Source: Oscillospiraceae bacterium
GTDB lineage: Bacteria > Bacillota > Clostridia > Oscillospirales > Acutalibacteraceae
Direction of reading: 5' to 3'
Assembly (NCBI GenBank): GCA_015065845.1
Contig: SVPQ01000006.1
Coordinates: 1-64,000 of the forward strand
DNA length: 64,000 bases
Shown piece after piece: positions 45,875-56,543 of the stretch. The translations under genes and the position numbers were made by a program. The notes under the pieces were generated by a model, which searched no databases, was not told the origin of the DNA, and saw only the letters and a program-made list of their open reading frames with translations. How positions within the stretch are numbered: position 1 is the stretch's first letter; each line of letters begins with the position of its first letter.

Positions 45875-48800
45875 ATGAAAAAATTTATCAGTTCAATTTT
45901 GTCTTTAGTTTTGCTTGTTGGTATTTGTTTCAGTGTACCAATTACAGCAAATGCAGCAGATGTCGGTACTATTTTTGACCTCAGGTTAAAGTACTCGCTT
46001 TCTGATGACGGTTATTCCTATGTGGTTTCAGGTTATGAAATCAAGTACACTTCGGGTGACCCGAGTGAAGCAGATATCTTCAATAATGGTATTGTTGAAA
46101 TTCCATCTGTTTTTGGTGGTTTGCAAGTGTCTGCTATAGGTGACAACGCGTTTATTGGTTGTACTATGATTCAGTCAGTTAATATTCCTGATACAGTTAC
46201 TTCAATTGGTGACTTTGCTTTCGGTAATTCATCAATCGGCACAATATACAATGGTAACTACATAACATCTCTTGGCGATTACGCTTTCCATAACTGTGAC
46301 AACTTTATCGCAGTTAATTTATTCCCAAGAGTTACTTCAATCGGAGATTTTTGCTTCTATGATTGTAGTTCACTTGTTTCAATGAACCTTAACAATGTTG
46401 TTGCTTCAATTGGTGATAATGCATTTGATAACTGCTCAAATCTTGCACTTATTAAAATTCCGGCATCACTTAAATCAATTGGTGATAGCGCATTTTCAAG
46501 ATGTAATGGTTTAACAACAGTTTCATTCCAGAATGGTATTGAGTCAATCGGTAACTATGCATTCGAAAACTGTACAGGTCTTACAAAAATTACACTTCCG
46601 GATTCTTTACAGACAATCGGCAGTAACGCATTTTTAGGTTGCGATAATATCAATACTATTAAATTCGGTACAGGTCTTGTGGAAATCGGTGATTATGCAT
46701 TCAATGGTATTTCTGCAATTAAATCGCTTACATTCCCAGTAGGTTTAAAAACAATTGGTGAATACTCATTTGCAGAATGTGATAATCTTACAGATGTTTC
46801 AGTTTCAGATACAGTAACAGTTATTGAAGATGGCGCATTTATGAACTGCGACAGACTTGAGAGTGTTGAAATCGGTGATGGTGTTAAACTTATTGACGAT
46901 AACGCATTCAGTGGTTGTACACAGTTGAAGAATATAACAATAGGCGAAAATGTTGAAACTATTGATGATTACGCATTGAAAAACTGTACTGCACTTGAAA
47001 CACTCGTTATTCCTGATAGTGTAAAAACATTAGGTGCAGGTTTGTTTGAAGGTTGTAGTTCACTTAAAAATATTACACTCGGTTCAGGTCTCCAGACAAT
47101 CGGTGCTAAAGCTTTTTATAATTTTGATGCACTTACAGAAATCGTAATTCCTGAAGGTGTTAAAACAATTGGTGCAGAAGCATTTGCAGGTTGCGATAAC
47201 ATAACATCAATTGTTATACCTGATTCTGTAACAACAATTGGTGCAGGTGCTTTCCAGAACTGCACAAAACTCACAACAGTTAAAGTTGGTAACAATGTTC
47301 AGCTTATAGGTGCTTCAGCATTTGAAAATTGTAGTGCGTTAAGAAATGTTACTCTCGGTGAAAAAGTAGTTTCATTAGGTGATAATCTTTTCAAAGGTTG
47401 TACTGCTCTTAAAGAAATTGCAATTCCTGACAGTGTTACAGATTTAGGCGATGGTATATTTAACGGATGTGAAAATCTTTCATCTGTTAAACTTGGCGCA
47501 GGTGTTAAAAAGATTGGTGCTAATGCATACAAAAATATTGATACACTTACAGAAATCACAATTCCAGAAGGTGTTACAGCAATTGGTGATTACGCATTCT
47601 ATGATTGTGACGGCATTACAGAAATCGTAATTCCTTCAACTGTAAAAGTTATTGGTAAATCAGCATTTGAAGGTTGTGATGCACTTGAAGAACTTACCAT
47701 CAGCAATGGTGTAGAAGTAATTGGTGACAATGCTTTCAAAAATTGTGTTGCAATTGAAAATGTTACAATTCCTGACAGTGTTACAGATTTAGGTGAAGAT
47801 GCATTTAACGGATGTACAAAACTTTCTGTAGTTGTACTTGGCTCAGGCGTAAAAACAATCGGCGCTAAAGCATATTATAATTTAGATACACTCAAAGAAA
47901 TTGTAATTCCTGAAGGTGTTACTGAAATTGGTGAATACGCTTTCTATGATTGCGACAACATTACAACAGTTGTAATTCCATCAACAGTTAAAACTCTCGG
48001 GGCTTCAGCGTTTGAAAGTTGTGACGCTCTCGTGAATGTTACACTCCTCAATGGTGTTGAAACAATTGGAGCTAACGCATTTAAGGGCTGTAAAGGTATT
48101 ACAGAAATTGCAATTCCTGACAGTGTGAAATCAATTGGCGATTACGCTTTCTATAGTTTACAAAAACTTGCAAAAGTTACATTTGGTGCAGGTCTTCAGA
48201 CAATTGGCACAAGAGCATTCTATTGGTGTGATTCACTTACAGAAATCGTTCTTCCTGAGTCAATGGTTTCAATCGGCACAGCAGCATTTGCAGATTGTGA
48301 TAAACTTGCAAAAATTGAACTTGGTGGTACAAAAGAAATCGGTCAGGATGCTTTCCACTTATGTGAAGCAATTACATCTGTTAAAATTCCTGATACAACA
48401 GAAATAATCGGTCAGGGAGCTTTCTATAATTGTACTAACCTCGAAACACTCGTGATGGGTGCAAATGTTAAGACAATCGGTCAGAGTGCTTTCTATAAAT
48501 GTAAGGCACTTACTGGTGTAACTCTTCCGGATACACTTAAAAAGATTGAACAGGAAGCATTCTACAACTGTGTTTCATTGGAGTCAATTGTAATTCCAAC
48601 AAGCGTTAAATCAATTGGTCAATATGCTTTCTATTGTTGTGATAATTTAACATCTGCTTCAATCGGTAGCAGTGTTAAAGAAATCGGTGCAAATGCGTTT
48701 GGTGGATGTGCAAAAGTTTCATTTGTTTGTAACAAGGATTCTGCAGCACACAAATATGCAAAAAACAACAAAATTCCTTATGAATTAAATGTGGTTAACC

Positions 48801-49201
48801 AGTATTTCAGAGAACACACAGTTGATAATATCAGTGTTGATGAAACAACTGCTACTCTTTATTTGGGTGCAGGTTGTAAAGATGTTGAAGATATTATTGT
48901 AATTGCAGATAATTATAAAATTTCAACAGAAAAATCAATGAATACATATTGCGGTACAAGTTCAGTTATCAGCGTTTTAGATGAAAACAATATTGTTGTT
49001 AAAGACTACACACTCGTAGTTGAAGGCGATGTTAACGGTGACGGTGTTTGTGACGTATTAGACTGTATGTTGGTTGAATTAACAAAGAGTGGTAACACAG
49101 TATTAGAAGATTCTTACCTTACTGCAGGTGACTTTGATGGTGATAGCAATATTACTGTGGGTGACTTCCAGCAAGTAGTTAATAAGGCTAAAGCTGAATA
49201 A
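45875..49201 (+). CDS. Secreted BspA-type leucine-rich repeat protein with C-terminal dockerin-like domain
   Basis: Signal peptide MKKFISSILSLVLLVGICFSVPITANAAD; about 35 LRR_5 repeats (IGDYAFYNCDxITEIVIPxSVKTIG); C-term GDVNGDGVCDVLDCMLVELTKSG...TAGDFDGDSNITVGDFQQVVN resembles paired dockerin Ca-binding repeats. Confidence 0.9.
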   Translation: MKKFISSILSLVLLVGICFSVPITANAADVGTIFDLRLKYSLSDDGYSYVVSGYEIKYTSGDPSEADIFNNGIVEIPSVFGGLQVSAIGDNAFIGCTMIQSVNIPDTVTSIGDFAFGNSSIGTIYNGNYITSLGDYAFHNCDNFIAVNLFPRVTSIGDFCFYDCSSLVSMNLNNVVASIGDNAFDNCSNLALIKIPASLKSIGDSAFSRCNGLTTVSFQNGIESIGNYAFENCTGLTKITLPDSLQTIGSNAFLGCDNINTIKFGTGLVEIGDYAFNGISAIKSLTFPVGLKTIGEYSFAECDNLTDVSVSDTVTVIEDGAFMNCDRLESVEIGDGVKLIDDNAFSGCTQLKNITIGENVETIDDYALKNCTALETLVIPDSVKTLGAGLFEGCSSLKNITLGSGLQTIGAKAFYNFDALTEIVIPEGVKTIGAEAFAGCDNITSIVIPDSVTTIGAGAFQNCTKLTTVKVGNNVQLIGASAFENCSALRNVTLGEKVVSLGDNLFKGCTALKEIAIPDSVTDLGDGIFNGCENLSSVKLGAGVKKIGANAYKNIDTLTEITIPEGVTAIGDYAFYDCDGITEIVIPSTVKVIGKSAFEGCDALEELTISNGVEVIGDNAFKNCVAIENVTIPDSVTDLGEDAFNGCTKLSVVVLGSGVKTIGAKAYYNLDTLKEIVIPEGVTEIGEYAFYDCDNITTVVIPSTVKTLGASAFESCDALVNVTLLNGVETIGANAFKGCKGITEIAIPDSVKSIGDYAFYSLQKLAKVTFGAGLQTIGTRAFYWCDSLTEIVLPESMVSIGTAAFADCDKLAKIELGGTKEIGQDAFHLCEAITSVKIPDTTEIIGQGAFYNCTNLETLVMGANVKTIGQSAFYKCKALTGVTLPDTLKKIEQEAFYNCVSLESIVIPTSVKSIGQYAFYCCDNLTSASIGSSVKEIGANAFGGCAKVSFVCNKDSAAHKYAKNNKIPYELNVVNQYFREHTVDNISVDETTATLYLGAGCKDVEDIIVIADNYKISTEKSMNTYCGTSSVISVLDENNIVVKDYTLVVEGDVNGDGVCDVLDCMLVELTKSGNTVLEDSYLTAGDFDGDSNITVGDFQQVVNKAKAE
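46100..48760 (+). repeat. BspA-type LRR_5 coding repeats
   Basis: Recurring about 69-bp units encoding IGxxAFxxCxxLxxIxIPxSVxx. Confidence 0.85.
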
Positions 49202-49222
49202 ATTACGCAGAGCGTAATTTAT

Positions 49223-49364
49223 TCAGGAATTAGGAACTAGGAATCAGAGTTATAACAAAAACTACATCCTATCATTTTTAGTTGGTATTAAAACCAATTT
49301 TAAATGATAGGATGTTTTTGTTCTTATAATCCTTGCAACTTGCACACTTGCATACTTGTAACTG
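49223..49364. repeat. Composite heptad/palindrome intergenic element
   Basis: ggaatta ggaacta ggaatca; core CATCCTATCATTTTTAGTTGGTATTAAAACCAATTTTAAATGATAGGATG (49265-49314); right arm cttgcaacttgcacacttgcatacttgtaactg. Confidence 0.92.
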
Positions 49365-49371
49365 ATAAAAC

Positions 49372-49410
49372 AAAACGCTCACAGATTTTCTGTGAGCGTC
49401 ATTTGTTTTA
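49372..49410 (-). terminator. Hairpin terminator after guaB
   Basis: ACGCTCACAGATTTTCTGTGAGCGT with A-rich flank (U tract on minus strand). Confidence 0.7.
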
Positions 49411-50916
49411 TCTTATATTACCTGTATTAGTTTTAAGCATAACATCGTGTGAACCGCCTTCAACAATACTTGTTGCTGAAACGAGTGTTAATTTTGCATC
49501 TCTCTGTAAATCAGGGATTGTAGTAACACCGCAGTTACACATTGTAGATTTAACTTTGTAAAGGCTCTTGTTTACATTATCGTGAAGAGAACCTGCATAA
49601 GTTACGTATGAATCAACGCCTTCTTCAAATGAAAGTTTTGAACTACCACCCAAGTCATAGCGTTGCCAGTTACGAGCTCTGTTTGAACCTTCGCCCCAGT
49701 ATTCTTTAACATAAGTGCCATTGATATTAAGTTTTGGTGTCGGGCTTTCGTCAAATCGAGCGAAATATCTGCCGAGCATAAGGAAGTCTGCACCCATAGC
49801 AAGTGCAAGTGTCATATGGTAATCGTGAACAATACCACCGTCTGAACAAATAGGAACATAAATGCCTGTTTCTTTAAAGTATTCATCACGAGCAGCAGCA
49901 ACTTCAATAAGAGCAGTAGCTTGTCCGCGACCGATACCTTTTGTTTCACGGGTGATACAAATTGAACCACCACCGATACCAACTTTAATAAAGTCTGCAC
50001 CAGCTTCTGCTAAGAAACGGAAACCATCTCTGTCAACAACATTACCAGCACCAATTTTTACTGAATCGCCATATTTCTCTCTTACGAATGCGATAGTGCG
50101 TTTTTGCCATTCTGTGTAACCTTCTGAAGAGTCTATGCAAAGAACATCTGCACCAGCTTCAATAAGTGCAGGAATTCTTTCTTCATAGTCACGAGTGTTG
50201 ATACCAGCACCAACCATATATCTTTTTTGGTCGTCAAGAATTTCTTGTGGGTTTTCTTTGTGTTGTGAGTAGTCCTTGCGGAATACGAAGTAAAGAAGAT
50301 TACCTTTATCATCTATAATTGGGAGTGAGTTTAATTTGTGTTCCCAGATAATGTCATTTGCTTCTTTTAAAGATGTTGAAGCAGGAGCTGTAATGAGCTT
50401 CTCAAGTGGAGTCATAAACTCAGTAACTTTTGTTTCTAAAGCCATTCTGCTGATTCTGTAATCACGGGAAGTAACAACACCTAAAAGTTTGCCATTTGCT
50501 TCACCATTTTCAGTAACTGCCATTGTTGAATGACCCATTGTATCAAAAAGATTAACAACATCTGCTAAAGTGTCAGTTGGTTTTAAGTTAGAGTCGCTGA
50601 CAACAAAACCTGCCTTGTAGCTTTTTACTCTTGCTACCATAGCAGCTTCGTCTTCGATAGATTGTGAACCGTAAATGAAAGACATACCGCCTTCTTTAGC
50701 AAGTGCAATAGCAAGTGTGTCGTTTGAAACAGATTGCATAATTGCAGAAATAAGCGGAATGTTGAGTGTTATAGGAGATTCTTCAACACCTTTTTTGTAT
50801 CTGCATAATGGTGTTTTTAAAGATACATTAGCAGGAATACAGTCAGGGCCCGTATAACCCGGGATGAGAAGATACTCGCTGAATGTTCTTGATGGTTCGT
50901 TACAATAATGTGCCAT
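49408..50916 (-). CDS. guaB: IMP dehydrogenase
   Basis: [42 protein letters not shown] pair, [50 protein letters not shown]. Confidence 0.95.
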   Translation of the reverse strand: MAHYCNEPSRTFSEYLLIPGYTGPDCIPANVSLKTPLCRYKKGVEESPITLNIPLISAIMQSVSNDTLAIALAKEGGMSFIYGSQSIEDEAAMVARVKSYKAGFVVSDSNLKPTDTLADVVNLFDTMGHSTMAVTENGEANGKLLGVVTSRDYRISRMALETKVTEFMTPLEKLITAPASTSLKEANDIIWEHKLNSLPIIDDKGNLLYFVFRKDYSQHKENPQEILDDQKRYMVGAGINTRDYEERIPALIEAGADVLCIDSSEGYTEWQKRTIAFVREKYGDSVKIGAGNVVDRDGFRFLAEAGADFIKVGIGGGSICITRETKGIGRGQATALIEVAAARDEYFKETGIYVPICSDGGIVHDYHMTLALAMGADFLMLGRYFARFDESPTPKLNINGTYVKEYWGEGSNRARNWQRYDLGGSSKLSFEEGVDSYVTYAGSLHDNVNKSLYKVKSTMCNCGVTTIPDLQRDAKLTLVSATSIVEGGSHDVMLKTNTGNIR

Positions 50917-51138
50917 ATTTTTTACACTCCTTCTGATTTATAGTTATTTCTCAAAGAGAAAATTTAATATATAAATATATTATATCTATTTTAATTACTA
51001 AAAGCCAAAATGTCAATGGTAATATTGCTATTATTATATAAACTTTTTAAGATTTATTTGTTGTAAAATTATAACTGGTGTGGTATTATAAAAGTTGCAT
51101 TGGAACAAAATGCAATTTGCAAATACAGGAGAGTAAAT

Positions 51139-54100
51139 ATGGCACATTTTGATGTTGATTTTTTAGACAAAAACAGTGAACGCTATATGTTGAGCAGAAG
51201 AATTCGCAAAATAAGAGATATAATTAAAAGCGAATACTTCATTAAAGAAAGCGTTTCAACAGGTGATTTTTATATAAGAGATGGGCAGTACAGTTTTGAC
51301 CAGAGAACTGAAGGCGAGTGGAAGCCTTTTAAAGCAAATTGTGATTACTGGGGATATGAAGAATGTTACTGCTGGTTTAAACAAACGGTAACAATCCCCG
51401 AAAACTTTAAAGGCGAAAAAGTTATTTACCAGTTTAAACCATATTTTGATGATGGCAGATGGGACCAGGTAAACCCTCAGTTTATTGTATGGATAAACGG
51501 TGAAATGAAACAGGGTATTGACAGTAACCACCAGTACATAACTATTACAGAGTGTGCAGAAGGCGGCGAAACTCTCGAGATTTATATAAATGCTTATACA
51601 GACCCTTGGGAATACAGAGGTCAGGTTCAGTTAGGTGCATTTTTACAAGTGTTAGATACTGATGCTGTAAGAGTTTATTATGATATTGCGTCACCTTTAG
51701 AAGTTACAAATTATTATGATGGTGATTCTACTGTAAGAGTTAATTTAATCAAGCACTTGAATATTGCTTGTAATATGCTTGATATTGATTCAGGTGACAG
51801 AACTTCTTTCAAAGAAACTGCGAAAGCAGCATCCGCTTACTTAAATGAAAATATCTATGGCAAAAAGCATGAAGCAACTGCGTGGTCAATCGGTCATACT
51901 CACATTGATGTTGCGTGGCTCTGGAGACTTCGTCAGACAAGAGATAAAGCAGGTCGTTCATTTGCTACTGTATTAAAACTTATGGAAGAATATCCTGACT
52001 ATAAGTTTATGTCTTCACAGGCACAACTTTATGATTATGTAAAGCAGGACTACCCTGAACTTTTCGAGAGAATCAAAGAAAAAGTTAAAGAGGGCAGATG
52101 GGAAGTTGAAGGCAGTATGTGGGTTGAAGCCGATACTAATGTAGCATCGGGTGAGGCTCTCGTGCGCCAGTTCCTTGTTGGTAAAAAATTCTTTAAAGAA
52201 GAATTTGGTTTAGATAACAAAATTATGTGGCTCCCTGATGTTTTCGGTTATTCAGCAGCTATTCCACAGCTTATTAAAAAATGTGGTATGGAATACTTTA
52301 TGACAACAAAAATCAGTTGGAATGAATATAACAAATTCCCTTATGACACATTTATGTGGAAAGGTATTGACGGTACCGAAGTTCTTTCACACTTCTCTCC
52401 TTGTGAAGATGCAAACCGTGATGAAAGAAAAGACTACCAGACAACCTATAACGCATATTTAAGACCAGGTTATATTATTGGCGGTAATAAGAGATACAGT
52501 CAGAAAGATTTGGGCAGAGATTACCTCTGCACATTCGGTTTCGGTGACGGTGGCGGCGGACCAACTGTTGATATGCTTGAACACGGAAAACGAATGACTA
52601 AAGGTATTGAAGGATGTCCTAATGTAAAAATTGCTCCTTCACTCGATTTCTTCCGCCATTTAGAAAATCAGGTTAAAGATAATAAATACCTTCCATCATG
52701 GTCAGGTGAATTGTATCTTGAATTACACCGCGGCACATTAACCAGTCAGGCAAGAAATAAAAAATATAATCGTAAGACAGAGTGTCTTTTCCACGATGTT
52801 GAAACACTTTCTGCAATTGCAAAGAAAGAAACAGGTTTCAGTTACCCTGCAGAAAGAATTTTAGAAAACTGGAAACTTATTCTTCTTAATCAGTTCCACG
52901 ATATTCTTCCAGGTTCTTCAATTAAAGAGGTTTATGAAGATAGTAAAGTGCAGTATGAAAGCGTTTTAGCAGATGGTACAGAAATGACAGCAAGTGCAGA
53001 AGCAGCACTTATTTCTGAAATTAATCTCGAAAATGACAGTTTAGTTGTATTTAATACAACAGGTTTTAACAGAAAAGATGCAATTGTAAGTGATATTCCT
53101 GTTGAAACTGATTTCAGAATCTTTGATGGTGAAACAGAAATTGCTTACCAGAAAACTTATGATGGTAAAATTGTATTTGTTGCAGAAATTCCTGCAAAGG
53201 GTTACAAGGCATTTGCTATTAAAGAAGGTACACCATCATTTAATGCAATTACAACAAAAGAAAACAGTGTAGAAACAAAATACTTTGCTGTAGAATTTAC
53301 AAATGGTGATATTACAAAACTTGTTCATAAAGAAACAGGCAGAGATGTTGCAAATGGCAATGCACTTGGTAAAATCCGTGCATTCCAGGACAGACCTTTC
53401 AACCACGAAGCATGGGATATAAAACCATATTTCCAGGAGAAAGAATTTGACCTTGAATTCATTGGTGCCGAAATTGTTGAACAAGGTGCAGTAAGAGTTG
53501 TTTATAAAGTTGACAAGAAAATCAGAAATTCTATTGTAAGTGAATATTATAATATTTACTCTGACCTCGAGAGAATTGATGTTGATTACAAAACAGACTG
53601 GAAAGAAACACACGTTGTATTAAAAGCAGATTACCCTGTTGATGTAAATACAACAAAAGCAACATTCGATATTCAGTTCGGTAATATTGAGCGTTCAACA
53701 ACAGAAAATACAAAAGCAGAATTTGCACAGTTTGAAACTTCAATGCACAAGTGGGTTGACCTTTCAGATAATGGTTTTGGTTTATCTGTTATCAACGACT
53801 GTAAATATGGTTGTACTGTAAAGAATGGTCATATTATGGCAACTCTTTTAAGATGTCAGACAAGACCTAACACTGTTCAGGACAGAGAGTATCACGAATT
53901 TACACTTTCAATTTATCCACACGCAAAAAATGTTGCTTCTTCAGATGTTGTTAAAGAAGCATTTAATGTAAACTACCCTGCATACGCAGTATTTGCAAAG
54001 GCAAATAGTGGTAAATTACCATCAGTTTACTCATTTGTAAGTGCTGATAAAGATAACATTGTTATTGAGACAATTAAAGATGCAGAAGATGGTAATGGCA

Positions 54101-54288
54101 TTATTGTCCGTGCTTATGAAACATGGAACAGTAAGACTAAAACAACATTTACTTTCTCTGACGAAATTAAAAATGCTACTGAATGTAATCTTATTGAAGA
54201 TGGTGCAGAAGAAGTTAAATTTAGTGGTAAAACATTAGAAACTGAATTCAAACCATTTGAAATCAAGACATTCAGAATTAAGTTTTAA
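51139..54288 (+). CDS. Alpha-mannosidase (GH38)
   Basis: IGHTHIDVAWLWRLRQTRDKAGRSFATVLKLMEEYPDYKFMSSQAQLYDYVK, WLPDVFGYSAAIPQLIKKCGMEYFMTTKISWNEYNKFPYDTFMWKGIDGTEVLSHF, LLNQFHDILPGSSI. Start moved to MAHFDVDF (GGAGAG RBS). Confidence 0.95.
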   Translation: MAHFDVDFLDKNSERYMLSRRIRKIRDIIKSEYFIKESVSTGDFYIRDGQYSFDQRTEGEWKPFKANCDYWGYEECYCWFKQTVTIPENFKGEKVIYQFKPYFDDGRWDQVNPQFIVWINGEMKQGIDSNHQYITITECAEGGETLEIYINAYTDPWEYRGQVQLGAFLQVLDTDAVRVYYDIASPLEVTNYYDGDSTVRVNLIKHLNIACNMLDIDSGDRTSFKETAKAASAYLNENIYGKKHEATAWSIGHTHIDVAWLWRLRQTRDKAGRSFATVLKLMEEYPDYKFMSSQAQLYDYVKQDYPELFERIKEKVKEGRWEVEGSMWVEADTNVASGEALVRQFLVGKKFFKEEFGLDNKIMWLPDVFGYSAAIPQLIKKCGMEYFMTTKISWNEYNKFPYDTFMWKGIDGTEVLSHFSPCEDANRDERKDYQTTYNAYLRPGYIIGGNKRYSQKDLGRDYLCTFGFGDGGGGPTVDMLEHGKRMTKGIEGCPNVKIAPSLDFFRHLENQVKDNKYLPSWSGELYLELHRGTLTSQARNKKYNRKTECLFHDVETLSAIAKKETGFSYPAERILENWKLILLNQFHDILPGSSIKEVYEDSKVQYESVLADGTEMTASAEAALISEINLENDSLVVFNTTGFNRKDAIVSDIPVETDFRIFDGETEIAYQKTYDGKIVFVAEIPAKGYKAFAIKEGTPSFNAITTKENSVETKYFAVEFTNGDITKLVHKETGRDVANGNALGKIRAFQDRPFNHEAWDIKPYFQEKEFDLEFIGAEIVEQGAVRVVYKVDKKIRNSIVSEYYNIYSDLERIDVDYKTDWKETHVVLKADYPVDVNTTKATFDIQFGNIERSTTENTKAEFAQFETSMHKWVDLSDNGFGLSVINDCKYGCTVKNGHIMATLLRCQTRPNTVQDREYHEFTLSIYPHAKNVASSDVVKEAFNVNYPAYAVFAKANSGKLPSVYSFVSADKDNIVIETIKDAEDGNGIIVRAYETWNSKTKTTFTFSDEIKNATECNLIEDGAEEVKFSGKTLETEFKPFEIKTFRIKF

Positions 54289-54300
54289 GGAAAATTTATA

Positions 54301-54876
54301 ATGGGTTACAGTTTTTTTGCAATGCTTTCTCGTATGAAATATATTGACCGTTGGGCGTTAATGAGAAATACTGAAAGCGAAAATTTAGACAGTCATTCAA
54401 AAGAAGTTGCGGTAATTGCTCACGCACTTGCAGTTATCGGCAATGTAAGATTAGGTAAAAACTACAATGCCGACAGAGCTGCAGTTTTAGGGCTTTACCA
54501 CGATGCACACGAAATAATAACTGGTGATATGCCAACACCTGTAAAGTACCAGAATGAAAAGATTTTAGGTGCTTTTAAAGAGATTGAAGATTGTGCAACA
54601 GAAAGACTTGTTTCAATGTTGCCTGATGATTTGAAAACTGAATTTATGAGTGCTTTAACGGGTGAGAACGACAAAGAGTTATTGCCACTCGTTAAGGCGG
54701 CAGACAAATTAAGTGCTTTAATTAAATGTATTGATGAACGAAAAGCAGGTAACAGTGAATTTAAAAAAGCAGAGAAATCTACAAAGAAAAAAATTCTTGA
54801 ATTAAACTTACAGGAAGCAAATATCTTTTTAGAGGAATTTATTCCAGCGTATGAATTGACGCTTGACCAATTATAA
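54301..54876 (+). CDS. yfbR: YfbR-like HD-domain 5'-deoxynucleotidase
   Basis: RWALMRNTESENLDSHSKEVAVIAHALAVI, GLYHDAHEIITGDMPTPVKY. Confidence 0.9.
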   Translation: MGYSFFAMLSRMKYIDRWALMRNTESENLDSHSKEVAVIAHALAVIGNVRLGKNYNADRAAVLGLYHDAHEIITGDMPTPVKYQNEKILGAFKEIEDCATERLVSMLPDDLKTEFMSALTGENDKELLPLVKAADKLSALIKCIDERKAGNSEFKKAEKSTKKKILELNLQEANIFLEEFIPAYELTLDQL

Positions 54877-54880
54877 TTTA

Positions 54881-55130
54881 GGAAACAGGAAACAGGAAAC
54901 AGGAAACAGGAAACAGGAAACAGGAAACAGGGAACAGGGAACAGGGGTTTTCTAATTGCTAATGTGTATTTGGAATTAAGCGTTCACAAAACAATTATTA
55001 TAATTAAATAAAAACAATGTTATCCTATCATTTAAAGTTTGGTTTTATCACCTACTAAAAATGATAGGATAAATTTATTTCTACTGCTTCCTATTTTCTG
55101 TTTCCTGTTTCCTTTTTCCTGCTTCCTGAA
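54881..55130. repeat. Composite heptad/palindrome intergenic element, core in reverse orientation
   Basis: (GGAAACA)x7 (GGGAACA)x2 at 54881-54943; core TATCCTATCATTTAAAGTTTGG...CTACTAAAAATGATAGGATA (55021-55072); right arm ctgcttcctattttctgtttcctgtttcctttttcctgcttcctg. Confidence 0.93.
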
Positions 55131-55263
55131 AAAAGTTCTTGACAAAGAACTTTTTTCGTGTTATATTCAAACTGTGATAGGTGTGATAGCACAGTTGTAT
55201 TACACTTGTAATTTTGCATTTTGCATTTTGCATTTTGAATTTTTTAATGGGAGGTGTTAAGTT

Positions 55264-55638
55264 ATGATTATTATTAACCCGAGAAGTCGTACTCCGATAT
55301 TTGAGCAGATAAAAGAGCAGATAATCAATAAAATCAATCTCGGGGAGTTAAAGCCTGATGATAAGTTACCATCTATAAGGCAATTAGCGTCAGACTTGAA
55401 TCTTAATGTAAACACAGTAAAAAGGGCATTTCAGGAACTTGAAACAGAAAGGGTAACATATTCTGTTGCAGGTAAAGGCGTTTTCGTAAGTGAAAAAGCA
55501 ATTAAAAACGAACTTGTAATTGAAAACGCAGAAAATGAATTGAAACGAGTGCTTTCTTCGTCAAAAGCAAGGGGAGTTTCTTTAGAACAGGTTATAAACA
55601 TAGCCAAAAATATTTATGAAGAGGATGATGCACAATGA
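55264..55638 (+). CDS. GntR-family (YtrA-type) transcriptional regulator
   Basis: PIFEQIKEQIINKINLGELKPDDKLPSIRQLASDLNLNVNTVKRAFQELE. Confidence 0.93.
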   Translation: MIIINPRSRTPIFEQIKEQIINKINLGELKPDDKLPSIRQLASDLNLNVNTVKRAFQELETERVTYSVAGKGVFVSEKAIKNELVIENAENELKRVLSSSKARGVSLEQVINIAKNIYEEDDAQ

Positions 55639-56543
55639 TTAAAATAAATTCAGTTACTAAAAAATACGATGATTTTACCGCAGTTGAAAATATCAATATT
55701 GAAATACAGGATACATCAGTTTTTGCACTTACAGGTTTTAACGGTAGTGGTAAAACAACTTTACTTAATATCTGTGCAGGTGTGGTAAAGGCTACAAGTG
55801 GTGAAGTTTTGCTTGATGGCAATGACGCATTTGATAACGATAAAGAAAGAAAAAATCTTTTCTATATTTCAGATAATATGTTTTTCCCACCAACATCAAC
55901 AATAAAAAGTGGTGCAAAGTTTTACGCAAATTATTATGAGAATTTCAGTTTTGATGTTTTTAATGCAATTTTAAGTATATTTGGTTTGAATGAAAAACTT
56001 ACAATAAAAAGTCTTTCAAAAGGTATGAAAAAACAAGTTCAATTAGCAATTGGTTTTGCCGCTAAACCAAAATATCTTTTAATAGACGAAACATTTGACG
56101 GACTTGACCCACATAAAAAGGAATTACTTAAAAAACTTATTTTAGAGTACATAAATGAAACAGGTGCTTCAATTGTTATTGCATCACACAATCTTACAGA
56201 AGTTTCAGATATTTGCGACCATATTGCAATACTCAATGGTAAAAATGTAATTCTCAACTGTGCAATTGAAGATGTAAGTGAAAAATTCAGAAAAGTTTTA
56301 GTTACATTTAAAAATGAAGTTACCGAAAATGATTTGGCACATATTAACTACCACAGAATAAAACTAAGTGGTAAAACTGCTATGATGACTATTTGTGGTA
56401 ATGTGGAAAACGAACTTGTAAAACTCGAAAGTATGGGTGTTGAGTCAATAGAAAGCGAAAGACTCACACTTGAAGAAGTATTTATTGAAGAAACGGAGGC
56501 GGCAAGTGAAAATGAAAAAATCAAATCTATCTTCAAAAAATAA
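55635..56543 (+). CDS. ABC transporter ATP-binding protein
   Basis: GFNGSGKTTLLNICAG, IKSLSKGMKKQVQLAIGFAAKPKYLLIDETFDGLDP, IASHNLTEVSDICDHIAIL. Confidence 0.93.
   Translation: MIKINSVTKKYDDFTAVENINIEIQDTSVFALTGFNGSGKTTLLNICAGVVKATSGEVLLDGNDAFDNDKERKNLFYISDNMFFPPTSTIKSGAKFYANYYENFSFDVFNAILSIFGLNEKLTIKSLSKGMKKQVQLAIGFAAKPKYLLIDETFDGLDPHKKELLKKLILEYINETGASIVIASHNLTEVSDICDHIAILNGKNVILNCAIEDVSEKFRKVLVTFKNEVTENDLAHINYHRIKLSGKTAMMTICGNVENELVKLESMGVESIESERLTLEEVFIEETEAASENEKIKSIFKK

Noticed and set aside
54881-54943. GGAAACA tandem array considered as a CRISPR array
   Set aside because: Units are 7 bp, contiguous, without unique spacers and no cas genes nearby.
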